A program made the translations under genes and the position numbers. Below, in pieces: positions 35,577 through 44,177 of a stretch of DNA of 64,000 bases. The notes under the pieces were generated by a model that saw only the letters and a list, made by a program, of their open reading frames with translations, searched no databases and had not been told where the DNA came from. Source of the stretch: Phenylobacterium sp. SCN 70-31 (GTDB lineage: Bacteria; Pseudomonadota; Alphaproteobacteria; Caulobacterales; Caulobacteraceae). Location: assembly GCF_001724605.1 (NCBI RefSeq), contig NZ_MEEX01000025.1, positions 1 through 64,000 of the forward strand. Direction: 5' to 3'. The number at the start of each line of letters is the position of its first letter. The first letter of the stretch is position 1.

Positions 35577-36083
35577 TCAGGGCGTCGGCAGATGCAGCCG
35601 CGTGTCGAGCGCGAACGGCTCCTGGACCAGGAGGGCGTAGAGGCCGGCCGCCGCGGCGGGGGCGAAGATCAGGTTCCAACTGTGCGTCGAGACCACGCTG
35701 GGCAAGGCCACGAGCGGGTGAGCGGCGAGCAACGCGTCACCGTACTGCTGTTGACCGGCGCTGGGCAGACCCGGCCGCAGCCAGTTGGGGTTCGGCAGGG
35801 CCGTGGGATCAACCACATGGACCGGGCCAGGGTCGAGCAGTCGCGCGGCGGTGAGGACGTGCGGGGTGGTGTCGAGCGCCCGGAATGTTTTGTGCACGGC
35901 CACCTCGAGGATGGCCGTGGCCGGGTCGAGGGCCGCGTAGACCGCGCGCACGCCGCGCGAATTCCAGCGGCCGCCGACCAGATAGGCACCTTCGCCACTG
36001 TCCCATGTGGGCGCGTGCCGGGCTTGGTCGAGCCTCCAGATGACGATCTCGCCGGACCCCAGAGGGGGCGGCAGCGGCGTCAC
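35577..36083 (-). CDS. RES-domain toxin
   Basis: 168 residues from GTG 36083, overlapping the antitoxin stop (GTGA). The RES domain signature is present: IVIWRLDQARHAPTWDSGEGAYLVGGRWNSRGVRAVYAALDPATAILEVAVHK, with R, W-N-S-R-G and the E of ILEVAVH expected in the NAD-degrading active site, and later VVSTHSWNLIFAP. RES toxins degrade NAD+ and are neutralised by Xre/MbcA/ParS antitoxins, as encoded just upstream. Cytoplasmic. Confidence 0.9.
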   Translation of the reverse strand: MTPLPPPLGSGEIVIWRLDQARHAPTWDSGEGAYLVGGRWNSRGVRAVYAALDPATAILEVAVHKTFRALDTTPHVLTAARLLDPGPVHVVDPTALPNPNWLRPGLPSAGQQQYGDALLAAHPLVALPSVVSTHSWNLIFAPAAAAGLYALLVQEPFALDTRLHLPTP

Positions 36084-36553
36084 GCGTAGACGCCGTACTC
36101 GAGGCGGGTGAGGTGGTCCTCGACGGCTTCCAGTCCGGCCGGTGTCGACAGCAGGTCGATCGGGCGGCGCTGATCCAGGCCGACGGCGGGGCGTTCGAAC
36201 CACTGCTCAGCGTCGGCCTGCGACCCGAAGACGGAGATGGCGCGGGCGAGCAGCTCCGCAAACTTCCAGGTCCGGCCGCTCTGTTCGGGGCTCAACAGCT
36301 TGTCGAGGTCGCCCTTGCGTCGCTGATAGGTGCGCGGGCTGATGCCGACCGCCTTTTCCAGGCTCCCGTGCAGGTGCAGGATCGCCACCTCGCGCACCAG
36401 ATGGTCGAGGGCGCGCGCCGGCAAGCCGGCGGCGAGGAGATCGTGAGCTTCCAGGCGGGTGTGTAACGCCCGACGCAAGGTGCGACGCCCGCCGAGCAGT
36501 TCGGCGGTGCGGCCCAGATCGTGGTCTTCCGGGTCTAGGGCGAGAGCGGTCAT
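36080..36553 (-). CDS. Xre/MbcA/ParS-family antitoxin (DUF2384)
   Basis: 157 residues. An N-terminal HTH-like region (LVREVAILHLHGSLEKAVGISPRTYQRRKGDLDKLLS) precedes the DUF2384 toxin-binding part (ELLARAISVFGSQADAEQWFERPAVGLDQRRPIDLLSTPAGLEAVEDHLTRLEYGVYA) with the typical W-F-x-x-P and R-P-I-D-L-L. Cognate of the RES toxin with a 4-bp overlap. It probably represses its own promoter via the palindrome at 36565. Confidence 0.88.
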   Translation of the reverse strand: MTALALDPEDHDLGRTAELLGGRRTLRRALHTRLEAHDLLAAGLPARALDHLVREVAILHLHGSLEKAVGISPRTYQRRKGDLDKLLSPEQSGRTWKFAELLARAISVFGSQADAEQWFERPAVGLDQRRPIDLLSTPAGLEAVEDHLTRLEYGVYA

Positions 36554-36564
36554 GGGTCAGTCAC

Positions 36565-36585
36565 CTGTCGTGCTAGAAATGACAG
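36565..36585 (-). promoter_or_regulatory. Candidate operator of the toxin-antitoxin operon
   Basis: CTGTC-N11-GACAG inverted repeat 12 bp upstream of the antitoxin start. A TTGCAA hexamer upstream may be the -35. Position between promoter and start fits autorepression by the HTH antitoxin. Confidence 0.45.
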
Positions 36586-36730
36586 CTGACGCGATCGGTT
36601 GCAAGGCGCGTCCGCGACCGGATCAGGAGTGACCTTGAGGCAGCGGCGGCGGCTCACAGGCGCGGATGGCCATTGAACATGCGCCTCTCGCGGAGTCTTG
36701 GAACGCCGCCTCGTCCACGGCCCGCCGGCC

Positions 36731-39352
36731 TCATAGCACCAGCCTGTCCCAGCTCGCATAGTGCTCGCGACTGCGACGCCCGCGCGGCAGGCTGAGCGCG
36801 ACGAGCGCGAGCCCTAGGGCGATGCTGGCGATGCGGCCCACCGGCGTGTCGCCGCTCAGCAGGAAGGGCGCGGCGACGAGCCAAAGGCCCAGCGCCGCGT
36901 TCACCAGCCGGAGCGCGCGGGCGACCTCCGAGGTGGCGATGATTGCGACGGTGATCACGAGGGCGCCCACGACGTGGTCACTGTTGGCCATCTCGCCGGA
37001 GGCTCCGAACACGACCCGCGTCAGCATCAGGAGGCCGCCGACGGCGACGCTGACCGCGAGTGTCCAGGGCAGGGTCATCCCCCGGATCGAATCCTTCCAG
37101 AAGGCGCTGGGGCTCGCCAGCGCGTCGGCGTCGTCCACCTCGCCGGAGTCCACGGGGCCGCCCTGGAAGAAGGTGCGGATCACCGGCTTGCCGGTGCAAT
37201 GCACCCACCAGAGGTATTGTCCCATGGCGATCACCTCATCCAGCGCGAACGGGATCATGACCAGCATCGCCAGCGCCGCCAGCAGGCAGAGCGTGCACCA
37301 GGTGCCGATGACGATCGGCTGGATGATGATGAAGTAGATGCTGACCACACCCAGCGGGATGACCAGGATGCCGAAGAAGGTCACCATCCACGGCATCGTC
37401 CGCCAGCGGTCGCGCCCGCCCATGACCGCCATCAAGATCTCGAGCGTGTAGCTGATCGCGCCCAGGCCTGCGTCGGGGACCGGCCAGGCCTTGGAGACGG
37501 AGGAGGTTATGATCTCCTCCGTGCCGTTCTTCAGATTCGCAGGATCGCCGCCGAAAAAAGGCTCGAACACCGCGTCGATGTGCCCGAGCTGATAGGCGGT
37601 GAGTACGCGGGAGATCAGCAGGCCGATCAGGCCCAGCAGGGCGATCGGCAGGCGCTGCGCCCAGGTCGAGGGACAGTAGGTCCAGCCGGGCGGGATGTTC
37701 TTCGGGTCCATCATCCCGGCCATGCTCATGCCCGGCATCATCGGGATCAGCACCGAGAAGGCGATCACCAGCACGCCCACCAGGGTGTCGTTGAGGTATT
37801 GCGCGGCGCTGGGCGTCCAGAACAGCATCGGCGCGAAGAGCAGCCAAAGGCCCACGAAGGTGTTGGCCCATTGGGCGAACCAGGCGGTGCGCTTGGATAG
37901 CGAAAGCGCCCCGAAGCCGGCGATCGCCAGGCCGCTCAGGAGATCGCTCAGGATGAGCGCGGTGGCCCGCGCATCGAGGCTGGCCAGCGCGCGGTCTTCG
38001 GTTACCGCCCGCACTAGCGGGCTCGCCGCGGCCGCGCCCAGCCCGTCGTAGATGAACGGGCTGGCGGCGAGCCAGAGGCCCAGGCCGATGTTGGCGAAGT
38101 GCGCCCAGCGGACGCGGCGGTCGTCGGCTTCCATCGTCGCGATGTGGTCGTGTCCGCCGCCGTGTGTGGCGTGCTGCCCGCCCGCCGCGGCGTCTGCCGC
38201 AGGCGCCGGCTCGGGATGATGCGTCATTTTGGTCAGTTCGGCGGTCGCGGCGGCGTCTTGGCCGGGCGCGTGCGACGCGCCATGCGGCCGGTTCCAGGCC
38301 ACGGCCGCGGAATCCATGCCGTTGGTCTCGTACCAGCCCTTGGGATCGCGCTTCAGCGCTTCCACGATCTTCGGTAGGGTGGCCCTCAGACTGTGCCGCG
38401 GCGTCCAGTCGAGCAGGGTGCGGGCGCGGGAAATATCGAGCACGTAGTGGTCGTTCGACTGGTCGACCATCCACGGCTTCACGAATTCCTCGTCGCCCAG
38501 CGCCGCAGTCTGCAACCAGGCGCCCAGTTTGGCGACAGGCTTGGGGATACGCACCGTGTCCCAGTCCTCGCCGTGCAGGGCCCGGCCGATGATGTCCTGC
38601 ACCTCGCCATAGCCGAGCGCCTCCGGCTCGCCGAGCAACAGAGGGAGCTCGGGCGGCAATTGGGCGCGGCGCGCGACGAGTTCGGCGATCGCGTCGACCA
38701 GGTCCTCGAGATGGATGAAGGACTGCCCGGCGCAGAGCATGCCCGGATAGACGTGGGCGGTCAGCCGATGCTCGTAGATGCGCGCCACGTGTTCGGCGAC
38801 GAAGGGGGAGTGGGCCAGGTCGTCGTAGACGCCGGCGATGCGCAGCAGCACGAGGGGAATGTCGCCGTGCGCCTCGCGCAGCAGGGCTTCGCTCTTGACC
38901 TTCGATTCCGGATAGGCCCAGCCCGGCGCGATGGGCGAGTCCTCGTTGATGGTCTCGTCTGGTCGGTCGGTCGGCTGGTGCACCAGCATGGTGCTCGCCA
39001 GGATGAACTGGCCGACCTCGAACCCTTGGAGGCCCTCGATCAGACGTCGCGCCCCCTGGATGGTGATCTTGTCGTAGAGCGGATTGGGCTTGCCGGAGAC
39101 ATCGAAGTAGGCGGCCAGGTGGACGACAGAGGCGATCCGGCCGCCGAAGCGGGCGCGGACCGTCTCCAGGGCTTTGGTGACCCCCTCGTCGGTTCCGAGG
39201 TCGAAGTCGACTGCGTCGGCCTCGGCGGGGGGGTCCGGCGGACCGGTGCGGTCCAGCGCCACCACCTGGTAGTCCTGCGCCAGGCGTTTGATCACCGCGC
39301 TGCCGATGAAGCCGCTGCCGCCGGTCACCAGCACGAGCTCGCGTTCCGCCAT
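36731..39352 (-). CDS. Epimerase-SPW-VKOR-SPW multidomain membrane protein
   Basis: 873 residues. Residues 1-340: NAD-dependent epimerase/SDR (VTGGSGFIGSAVIKRL; YPESKVKSEALL as Y-x3-K). A His-rich linker (HHPEPAP...HATHGGGHDHIATM) leads to an SPW repeat membrane module (NIGLGLWLAASPFIYDG, FVGLWLLFAPMLFW), a VKOR-type module (about 560-705) with catalytic W-C-T-L-C at 685-689, and a second SPW pair (ALGLWLVAAPFLLSG). The outer Cys pair of VKOR enzymes is not visible. The domain order links nucleotide-dependent chemistry to a quinone-type redox domain. Neighbours are small membrane proteins on the same strand. Confidence 0.85.
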   Translation of the reverse strand: MAERELVLVTGGSGFIGSAVIKRLAQDYQVVALDRTGPPDPPAEADAVDFDLGTDEGVTKALETVRARFGGRIASVVHLAAYFDVSGKPNPLYDKITIQGARRLIEGLQGFEVGQFILASTMLVHQPTDRPDETINEDSPIAPGWAYPESKVKSEALLREAHGDIPLVLLRIAGVYDDLAHSPFVAEHVARIYEHRLTAHVYPGMLCAGQSFIHLEDLVDAIAELVARRAQLPPELPLLLGEPEALGYGEVQDIIGRALHGEDWDTVRIPKPVAKLGAWLQTAALGDEEFVKPWMVDQSNDHYVLDISRARTLLDWTPRHSLRATLPKIVEALKRDPKGWYETNGMDSAAVAWNRPHGASHAPGQDAAATAELTKMTHHPEPAPAADAAAGGQHATHGGGHDHIATMEADDRRVRWAHFANIGLGLWLAASPFIYDGLGAAAASPLVRAVTEDRALASLDARATALILSDLLSGLAIAGFGALSLSKRTAWFAQWANTFVGLWLLFAPMLFWTPSAAQYLNDTLVGVLVIAFSVLIPMMPGMSMAGMMDPKNIPPGWTYCPSTWAQRLPIALLGLIGLLISRVLTAYQLGHIDAVFEPFFGGDPANLKNGTEEIITSSVSKAWPVPDAGLGAISYTLEILMAVMGGRDRWRTMPWMVTFFGILVIPLGVVSIYFIIIQPIVIGTWCTLCLLAALAMLVMIPFALDEVIAMGQYLWWVHCTGKPVIRTFFQGGPVDSGEVDDADALASPSAFWKDSIRGMTLPWTLAVSVAVGGLLMLTRVVFGASGEMANSDHVVGALVITVAIIATSEVARALRLVNAALGLWLVAAPFLLSGDTPVGRIASIALGLALVALSLPRGRRSREHYASWDRLVL

Positions 39353-39388
39353 CGTGCGTTCCCTTCACCTCAGTCGTCTGGACTCGCT

Positions 39389-39404
39389 CTATGGGGATAC
39401 GCGC
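39389..39404 (-). promoter_or_regulatory. Recurrent CGCGTAWCCCC motif, site 1
   Basis: GCGCGTATCCCCATAG on the minus strand, with the C-run ending 40 nt before the start of the epimerase-VKOR gene. The same motif occurs at 40044, 46679 and 50401. Confidence 0.4.
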
Positions 39405-39478
39405 GAACCCGCGGCTACCCAGCAGAATCAAGTCGTTTCTCCGCCGCCGCGCCCAGCGCTAGGCGCCGCGCGACGGCG

Positions 39479-39676
39479 CTAGCGATTGCGGGCATGCCAG
39501 AAGGCGTCAACCATGGCTCCGATGCCCAGCAAGGCCATCACCGTGGCGTCACCAAACAGATGCTGCTGGGAAAGACCAAAGACTGGCCCGCCGCGCACCT
39601 CGCTGACCCACGCTGTGACGAGGGCCAGAAACGCGAGCCCAAGGAAAATTCTCCCGATCACCACCATGACTGACAT
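39479..39676 (-). CDS. 65-residue membrane protein
   Basis: ATG 39676 (MSVMVVIGRIFL) is chosen because GGAGG stands 8 nt upstream; ATG 39700 would add eight residues. Two hydrophobic segments (VIGRIFLGLAFLALVTAWV and FGDATVMALLGIGAMVDAFW) join through EVRGGPVFGLSQQHL. No family known. It shares strand with the VKOR fusion 126 bp downstream and the 97-residue protein upstream. Confidence 0.6.
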   Translation of the reverse strand: MSVMVVIGRIFLGLAFLALVTAWVSEVRGGPVFGLSQQHLFGDATVMALLGIGAMVDAFWHARNR

Positions 39677-39727
39677 CCTGAGAACCTCCTCTGTGATCAA
39701 CGTCTCGAGGGCCTCTGAGCCTCCTGC

Positions 39728-40021
39728 TCAGTCTCGCCCCTCAAGAAGGGTGGACGGCGCGAAGTGGCCGGCGCTGGAAAGCACCGCATAGGGCCTCGGC
39801 GTGACCACGGCCGAGGCGACGAGCGCGGCGCCCGTGGTCACGCCCATCGCCAGCGCCAGCACGATCGAGGCGACCCGTACCGGTAGGAGCTCCGCCAGAA
39901 CGCGGGCCTCCTCTCGCAGGGCCACGATTCTGCGAATGACCTCGGCCTCCATGCTATCGAATCGCGCATCGGCTGGCGTCGCCGCCAGGTCTGCCATCAG
40001 CCGGTCCAGGCATTCGCTCAT
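39728..40021 (-). CDS. 97-residue single-pass membrane protein, anti-sigma-like layout
   Basis: From ATG 40021 (AAAGGTGCGCAG ribosome site). A cytoplasmic helical N-terminus (ECLDRLMADLAATPADARFDSMEAEVIRRIVALREEARVLAELLPVR) precedes one TM helix (VASIVLALAMGVTTGAALVASAVV) and a short periplasmic end. This order is that of small metal-responsive anti-sigma factors such as CnrY, but no ECF sigma gene is adjacent, so it is only an analogy. Site 2 of the recurrent promoter motif is just upstream. Confidence 0.6.
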   Translation of the reverse strand: MSECLDRLMADLAATPADARFDSMEAEVIRRIVALREEARVLAELLPVRVASIVLALAMGVTTGAALVASAVVTPRPYAVLSSAGHFAPSTLLEGRD

Positions 40022-40043
40022 CTGCGCACCTTTCACGCCATCC

Positions 40044-40059
40044 CTTGGGGATACGCGGC
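40044..40059 (-). promoter_or_regulatory. Recurrent CGCGTAWCCCC motif, site 2
   Basis: GCCGCGTATCCCCAAG, C-run ending 25 nt before the 97-residue gene on the same strand. Matches the other three sites at CGCGTA[AT]CCCC. Confidence 0.4.
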
Positions 40060-40107
40060 GGGCGAGCTCCAGCCCTTAGATCGGCGATCGTACGAGCTGA
40101 TGTTTGA

Positions 40108-40233
40108 TCAGAAGGGACGGCGCCCCTGTTGCGAACCGCGTCCGCGGGCGTTGCGCCGCAAGCGCGCAAGGAACGCCGCGACGAGATAGATCGTCAATCC
40201 GATCATCGAGTAGAGCAGGATGTCGCGCAGCAT
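40108..40233 (-). CDS. 41-residue membrane peptide in the DUF2231 operon
   Basis: ATG 40233 lies 2 bp after the DUF2231 stop. Product: MLRDILLYSMIGLTIYLVAAFLA, one TM helix, then a very basic tail (RLRRNARGRGSQQGRRPF). Positive-inside rule puts the tail in the cytoplasm. No family recognised; placement and hydrophobic pattern support it as a real gene. Confidence 0.5.
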   Translation of the reverse strand: MLRDILLYSMIGLTIYLVAAFLARLRRNARGRGSQQGRRPF

Positions 40234-40235
40234 GG

Positions 40236-40799
40236 TCAGGGTCGGCGCGTGGCCGCGGCGTGCTCGCTGCCGTGGGCGGCGCTTGCCGACGTCGCGGCGG
40301 CGTCGTGAGAGGCCTGCGAACCCTCGGCATGGCCCACCGCCTTGGAGACGCCGACGCCATGCCGATAGACCATCTCGCCGCCGAGCCAGCCGGTGATGGC
40401 GAGCAATCCGACGCAGATGGCCGACAGGAGGACGCCGAAGGGCGCGACGGCGGCTTCCGGATCGCGCCAGCGTAGGACCAGGTTGATCGCGGCCAGCGCC
40501 ACGAGGCCGAGGTTCATCAAGCCATGGATCCAGGCCAGGCGCCAGCGCCGCGCATGTTCGATCGTGAGCAGGTCGATCACCCCCGGAACGGCGGCGAGCA
40601 GCCCCATCGCGACGCCTGCGGCAAGCAGCCAGACCGAGCTCTGCGCCCAGAACGCGCCGCTCGTTGCGAGATAGACGACGTCGGTGACGAAGGCGCCGAT
40701 GAACAGCGTGATCGGAAATCCGACGAGCATGGGGTGTAGCGGGTGGCCGCCCAGCGCCGCTGTGCTGCCGGTCCCCGATGTGTGGGTGTGATGGTCCAT
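40236..40799 (-). CDS. DUF2231 membrane protein
   Basis: 187 residues from ATG 40799; the open frame upstream to 41135 is not protein-like. The N-terminus is His-rich (MDHHTHTSGTG). The DUF2231 signature GGHPLHPMLVGFPITLFIGAFVTDVVYLATSG starts the first of four TM helices; others are WLLAAGVAMGLLAAVPGVIDLL, LMNLGLVALAAINLVL and LLSAICVGLLAITGWLGGEMVY. The tail is His/Ala-rich (HAEGSQASHDAAATSASAAHGSEHAA). Family function unknown; often found with metal or quinone proteins. Confidence 0.82.
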   Translation of the reverse strand: MDHHTHTSGTGSTAALGGHPLHPMLVGFPITLFIGAFVTDVVYLATSGAFWAQSSVWLLAAGVAMGLLAAVPGVIDLLTIEHARRWRLAWIHGLMNLGLVALAAINLVLRWRDPEAAVAPFGVLLSAICVGLLAITGWLGGEMVYRHGVGVSKAVGHAEGSQASHDAAATSASAAHGSEHAAATRRP

Positions 40800-40950
40800 G
40801 GTGGCCTGTCCTGAAGACAGAACCCGCGCCGGGCCCGATGCGTTCCGCGCGAGCCGCCAGCCTAGCGCGGCGACGGACGGCCTTTGAGGGGCCCGACCCT
40901 GCTGGGACGTATGCTCTTTAGAGCAGGCCGCAGCGTCTGGAGGCTTACCC

Positions 40951-41289
40951 ATGCCCGAACCCGTCCCCTCGCCGATCGAGATCGGCCCTGGCCCTGCGGT
41001 GGGTGAGCAGGATCGCACTTGGCGCTCCCCAAAACGCGTCGCCGTCACCGTCTCGGCCGCCCTGCTGTCGGCCGTGCTCAGCGGGTGCATTAGCGCTGCG
41101 GAGATGGCGGCCCGACACCGGCAGGCGTGCGTCACCTACGGCTTCTCGCCGGGCACGGAAGCCTATGCCAACTGCCTCCTGCAGCTCGATGTTGGGGATT
41201 ACGGCTACGGTCATCATGGCCGGCCTCGCCAGCTGCCGCATCCCTATACCACGCCGCCGCCCGCGCCTCCCGTATACCAGCAGAATTAA
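40951..41289 (+). CDS. Putative lipoprotein with C-terminal Pro/Tyr tail
   Basis: 112 residues. A long N-terminus leads to RSPKRVAVTVSAALLSAVLSGC, a lipobox (L-S-G-C) 46 residues in, so the start codon could be further downstream with no obvious candidate. The core AAEMAARHRQACVTYGFSPGTEAYANCLLQLD with a Cys pair resembles small Caulobacterales lipoproteins of unknown role, in which F-G-x-x-x-G-T-x-x-Y-x-x-C recurs. Ends in Pro/Tyr. An ATGCTCTTTAGAGCA dyad lies 30 bp upstream. Confidence 0.65.
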   Translation: MPEPVPSPIEIGPGPAVGEQDRTWRSPKRVAVTVSAALLSAVLSGCISAAEMAARHRQACVTYGFSPGTEAYANCLLQLDVGDYGYGHHGRPRQLPHPYTTPPPAPPVYQQN

Positions 41290-41307
41290 GAATGCGTCGC
41301 ATTCGCA

Positions 41308-43470
41308 TTGACGGGGCGAGGGCCGGCTCGTAGAAGGCGGCAAAGCTGCCCAGGAGCCTTCAATCGGCGGACGATCCGCCGCGCGACCCTGTTCGCCTCG
41401 ACCGTCTGGCTGCTGCCGCTGCTGGCGCCGGGCCTAGCCTGGGCGGACGACGCAGCGACGGAAGTCTCGAGCGTGACGGTGCGGGGCGCGCGGGGCGGCT
41501 ACGGCGTCGAGCAGACCCGGACGGCGACGAAGACGGCCACCGCGCTGATCGACACGCCGCAGGCGGTGAGCGTGGTGACGCGCGCGTTGATCGATGACCA
41601 GGCGATGCAGGGCATGGCCGACGTGGTCCGTTACATGCCCGGCGTGGGGATGGCCCAGGGGGAGGGCAACCGAAACGCCCCGATCATGCGTGGCGTCAGC
41701 TCGACGGCGAACTTCTTCGTCGATGGCGTGCGCGATGACGTCGAGTATTTCCGCGATCTCTACAATGTCGAGCGCGTCGAGGCGATGAAAGGGCCCAACG
41801 CGATGATCTTCGGCCGCGGCGGCGGCGGCGGGATCCTCAACCGGGTCACCCGGCAGGCGGACGGAACCCAAGGTGGCGAGCTCGTCCTCCAGGGCGGATC
41901 GTGGAACAACCGCCGCGTCACCGGCGACCTACGCCAACCGCTGACTGAGCGGTTCTCGCTGCGGGCGACGGGCGTCTATGAGAACTCCGACAGCTATCGC
42001 GATGGGGTTCGCCTGGAGCGCTATGGTGTCAACCCGACGGCCAGGCTGGTCTTGAGCGAGCGGACGACCCTTCGGCTCGGCTATGAGTATTTCACCTACG
42101 ACATGGTGGCCGACCGCGGGATCCCGTCGTTCCTGGGGCGGCCGGTCCGCACCGCGCGCTCGACCTTCTTCGGCGATCCTTCCGGCAGCCCCACAGGCGC
42201 CACGATCAAGGTCGCCAGCGGCGTGATCGAACACGATTTCGGCGGCGTCAGCCTGCGCAACGTCACCAGCTTCGGCGACTACGACAAGGCCTACCAGAAC
42301 GTCTATCCCGGGGCGGTCAACGCCGCCGGGACCGCGGTCTCCCTCTCCGCCTACAACAATGCCACGCAGCGCGAGAACCTGTTCAACCAGACGGACCTGA
42401 CCTGGTCGGCGGCCACAGGACGTATCGGCCACAAGCTGCTGCTCGGCGCCGAGTTCGGCCGGCAGACGACCGACAACTTCCGCCAGACCGGCTACTTCAC
42501 AGGCGTCGGTCCCGCGGTGACCACGATCACGGTCCCGCTGGCCGCTCCGACAGTCTCGGTTCCGGTCACCTATCGGCAGAGCGCCACCGACGCCGACAAC
42601 CACGGCGTCGCCAAGATCGCCGCGGCCTACGCGCAGGACCAGATCCAGCTCACCGGCCGCCTGCAGGCGATCGTCGGGCTGCGCTATGACCGCTTCGACG
42701 TGAACTTCCGCAACAACCGGACCGGCGCTGTGTTCGCGACGAGCGACAAGCTCTGGTCGCCGCGCGCCGGCCTGGTCTTCAAGCTGGTGGAACCGCTCGC
42801 CCTCTACGCCAGCTACAGCCGCTCTTACCTGCCTCGTGCGGGCGACCAGTTGAGCTCGCTGTCCCTGTCCAACCAGGCGCTGGATCCGGAACGGTTCATC
42901 AACCGCGAGGTCGGCGTGAAGTGGGACCTTCGCCCCGATTTCTCCCTCACCGCAGCCGTCTACCAACTCGACCGCGAGAACGTCGCCGCGACTGACCCGG
43001 GCGATCCGACGCGTCTGGTGCTGGTGAAGGGTCAACGCAGCAAGGGCGTGGAGCTTGGCGCCGAGGGCGTCGTCAGGCCCGGCTGGACCCTCGTCGGCGG
43101 TTACGCCTATCAGGACGGTGAGATCACCCAGACGCAGTCGGCCACGGTGCGCGCCGGCGCGCGCCTGGCGCAGCTCCCAAAGCATTCGGCCTCACTCTGG
43201 AACCGGGTGGACGTGGCGCCGCGTCTCGCCCTCGGCCTCGGCGTGATCTACCGCAGCGCCATCTTCGCTTCGACCGACAATACCGTCACGCTGCCGGGCT
43301 TCACCCGAGTCGACGCGGCCCTCTATTACCAGGTCTCCGATCAGGTGTCGGCGCAGCTCAACGTCGAGAACGTCTTCGACAAGGGTTACTACGCCGCCGC
43401 CAACAGCAATTCGAACATCACCCCAGGCTCGCCCCGCGCGGTGCGGCTGTCGCTGCGGCTCAGCTACTGA
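41308..43470 (+). CDS. TonB-dependent siderophore receptor
   Basis: 720 residues if TTG 41308 is the start; the signal peptide is RRATLFASTVWLLPLLAPGLAWADD. The plug domain has VSSVTVRGARGGYGVEQTRTATKTATALIDTPQAVSVVTRALIDDQ (TonB-box region and siderophore-receptor signature), APIMRGVSSTANFFVDGVRDD, and NVERVEAMKGPNAMIFGRGGGGGILNRVTR. The 22-strand barrel follows and ends in the aromatic RLSLRLSY. It imports an Fe3+-siderophore through the outer membrane with TonB energy. No biosynthesis or ABC genes are adjacent; no Fur box was evident. Confidence 0.92.
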   Translation: MTGRGPARRRRQSCPGAFNRRTIRRATLFASTVWLLPLLAPGLAWADDAATEVSSVTVRGARGGYGVEQTRTATKTATALIDTPQAVSVVTRALIDDQAMQGMADVVRYMPGVGMAQGEGNRNAPIMRGVSSTANFFVDGVRDDVEYFRDLYNVERVEAMKGPNAMIFGRGGGGGILNRVTRQADGTQGGELVLQGGSWNNRRVTGDLRQPLTERFSLRATGVYENSDSYRDGVRLERYGVNPTARLVLSERTTLRLGYEYFTYDMVADRGIPSFLGRPVRTARSTFFGDPSGSPTGATIKVASGVIEHDFGGVSLRNVTSFGDYDKAYQNVYPGAVNAAGTAVSLSAYNNATQRENLFNQTDLTWSAATGRIGHKLLLGAEFGRQTTDNFRQTGYFTGVGPAVTTITVPLAAPTVSVPVTYRQSATDADNHGVAKIAAAYAQDQIQLTGRLQAIVGLRYDRFDVNFRNNRTGAVFATSDKLWSPRAGLVFKLVEPLALYASYSRSYLPRAGDQLSSLSLSNQALDPERFINREVGVKWDLRPDFSLTAAVYQLDRENVAATDPGDPTRLVLVKGQRSKGVELGAEGVVRPGWTLVGGYAYQDGEITQTQSATVRAGARLAQLPKHSASLWNRVDVAPRLALGLGVIYRSAIFASTDNTVTLPGFTRVDAALYYQVSDQVSAQLNVENVFDKGYYAAANSNSNITPGSPRAVRLSLRLSY

Positions 43471-43611
43471 TCAATCTGCCGACCCCAGCTCGCGCAGCGC
43501 TCGGCGCGCTTGAGGGCTGCAGCCCACCTCGCGCGTATCCAGATTAGGGCCCCCGATCGGCTCTGGTGGCAGCGCTGGCCCGATCCCCCGCCAGCGACGC
43601 ACGCAGGGAAG

Positions 43612-43639
43612 GGGGCGCGACCCGCCTTGGTCGCGTCCC
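43612..43639 (+). terminator. Bidirectional-type hairpin after the receptor gene
   Basis: GGGGCGCGACC pairs with GGTCGCGTCCC over 11 bp (one G-U) around a CGCCTT loop, 142 bp after the receptor stop. It separates receptor and next gene; there is no T-run. Confidence 0.45.
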
Positions 43640-43713
43640 ATCTTCCTCCGCGTTCTCGCCACGCAGGCCGCTCGTTCGACGGGGCGACCTGTGGTGACGA
43701 CAGGAGGCGCGCC

Positions 43714-44067
43714 ATGATCCGCTGTTTGAGGATGATCCTGCTTTGCGCGGCCGTCGCGCTCCCCGCGGTCGCGGTCGCGCACGACCGGATGCCGCGAGGC
43801 CCGGCGGGCAGATGGGTGGAATATGGCTATAGCAGCTACCCGCGAAGCGACTATCTGCCCGCTTATCGCGGCGACGTCGGTTACTCGGGCTACTATTCGC
43901 CGTATCGAACGCCGGGCCCTCGGGTCTACGTCTACCCACATGGGACGCGCGTCTGGTACGGGCCTAGTGTTGCGCCCAGTTACGGCCACGGTCCGGCCGG
44001 ACACTCCGGCTACACCTATGGCGGCCAGCACCCTCGCCACCATGTCGACCGCCACCATGGCTGGTGA
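43714..44067 (+). CDS. Secreted Tyr/Gly/His-rich protein
   Basis: 117 residues, ATG 43714 preceded by CAGGAGGCG. Signal MIRCLRMILLCAAVALPAVAVAH, then Tyr-rich repeats (YGYSSYPRSDYLPAYRGDVGYSGYYSPY), a YVYPHGTRVWYG block and a His tail (HPRHHVDRHHGW). Same general type as the proteins at 7611 and 46831. Possible metal or peroxide sink; unproven. Confidence 0.7.
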   Translation: MIRCLRMILLCAAVALPAVAVAHDRMPRGPAGRWVEYGYSSYPRSDYLPAYRGDVGYSGYYSPYRTPGPRVYVYPHGTRVWYGPSVAPSYGHGPAGHSGYTYGGQHPRHHVDRHHGW

Positions 44068-44177
44068 CGGCCGCCAGGGGCTGCAAGCGGTGGGCTGTGG
44101 CGGGCGAGGTGCGGCGGGAACCTGGCGCCCCCCGAGCATCCGGACCCCTGTTCAATCCGCGACCGGGCGAGGACGAC

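Noticed and set aside
37236-39431. Second long minus-strand frame over the VKOR fusion
   Set aside because: Arg-rich shadow of the fusion in the next frame; no domain.
41929-43185. Minus-strand frame opposite the TonB receptor
   Set aside because: Antisense shadow; the plus strand has an unmistakable receptor.
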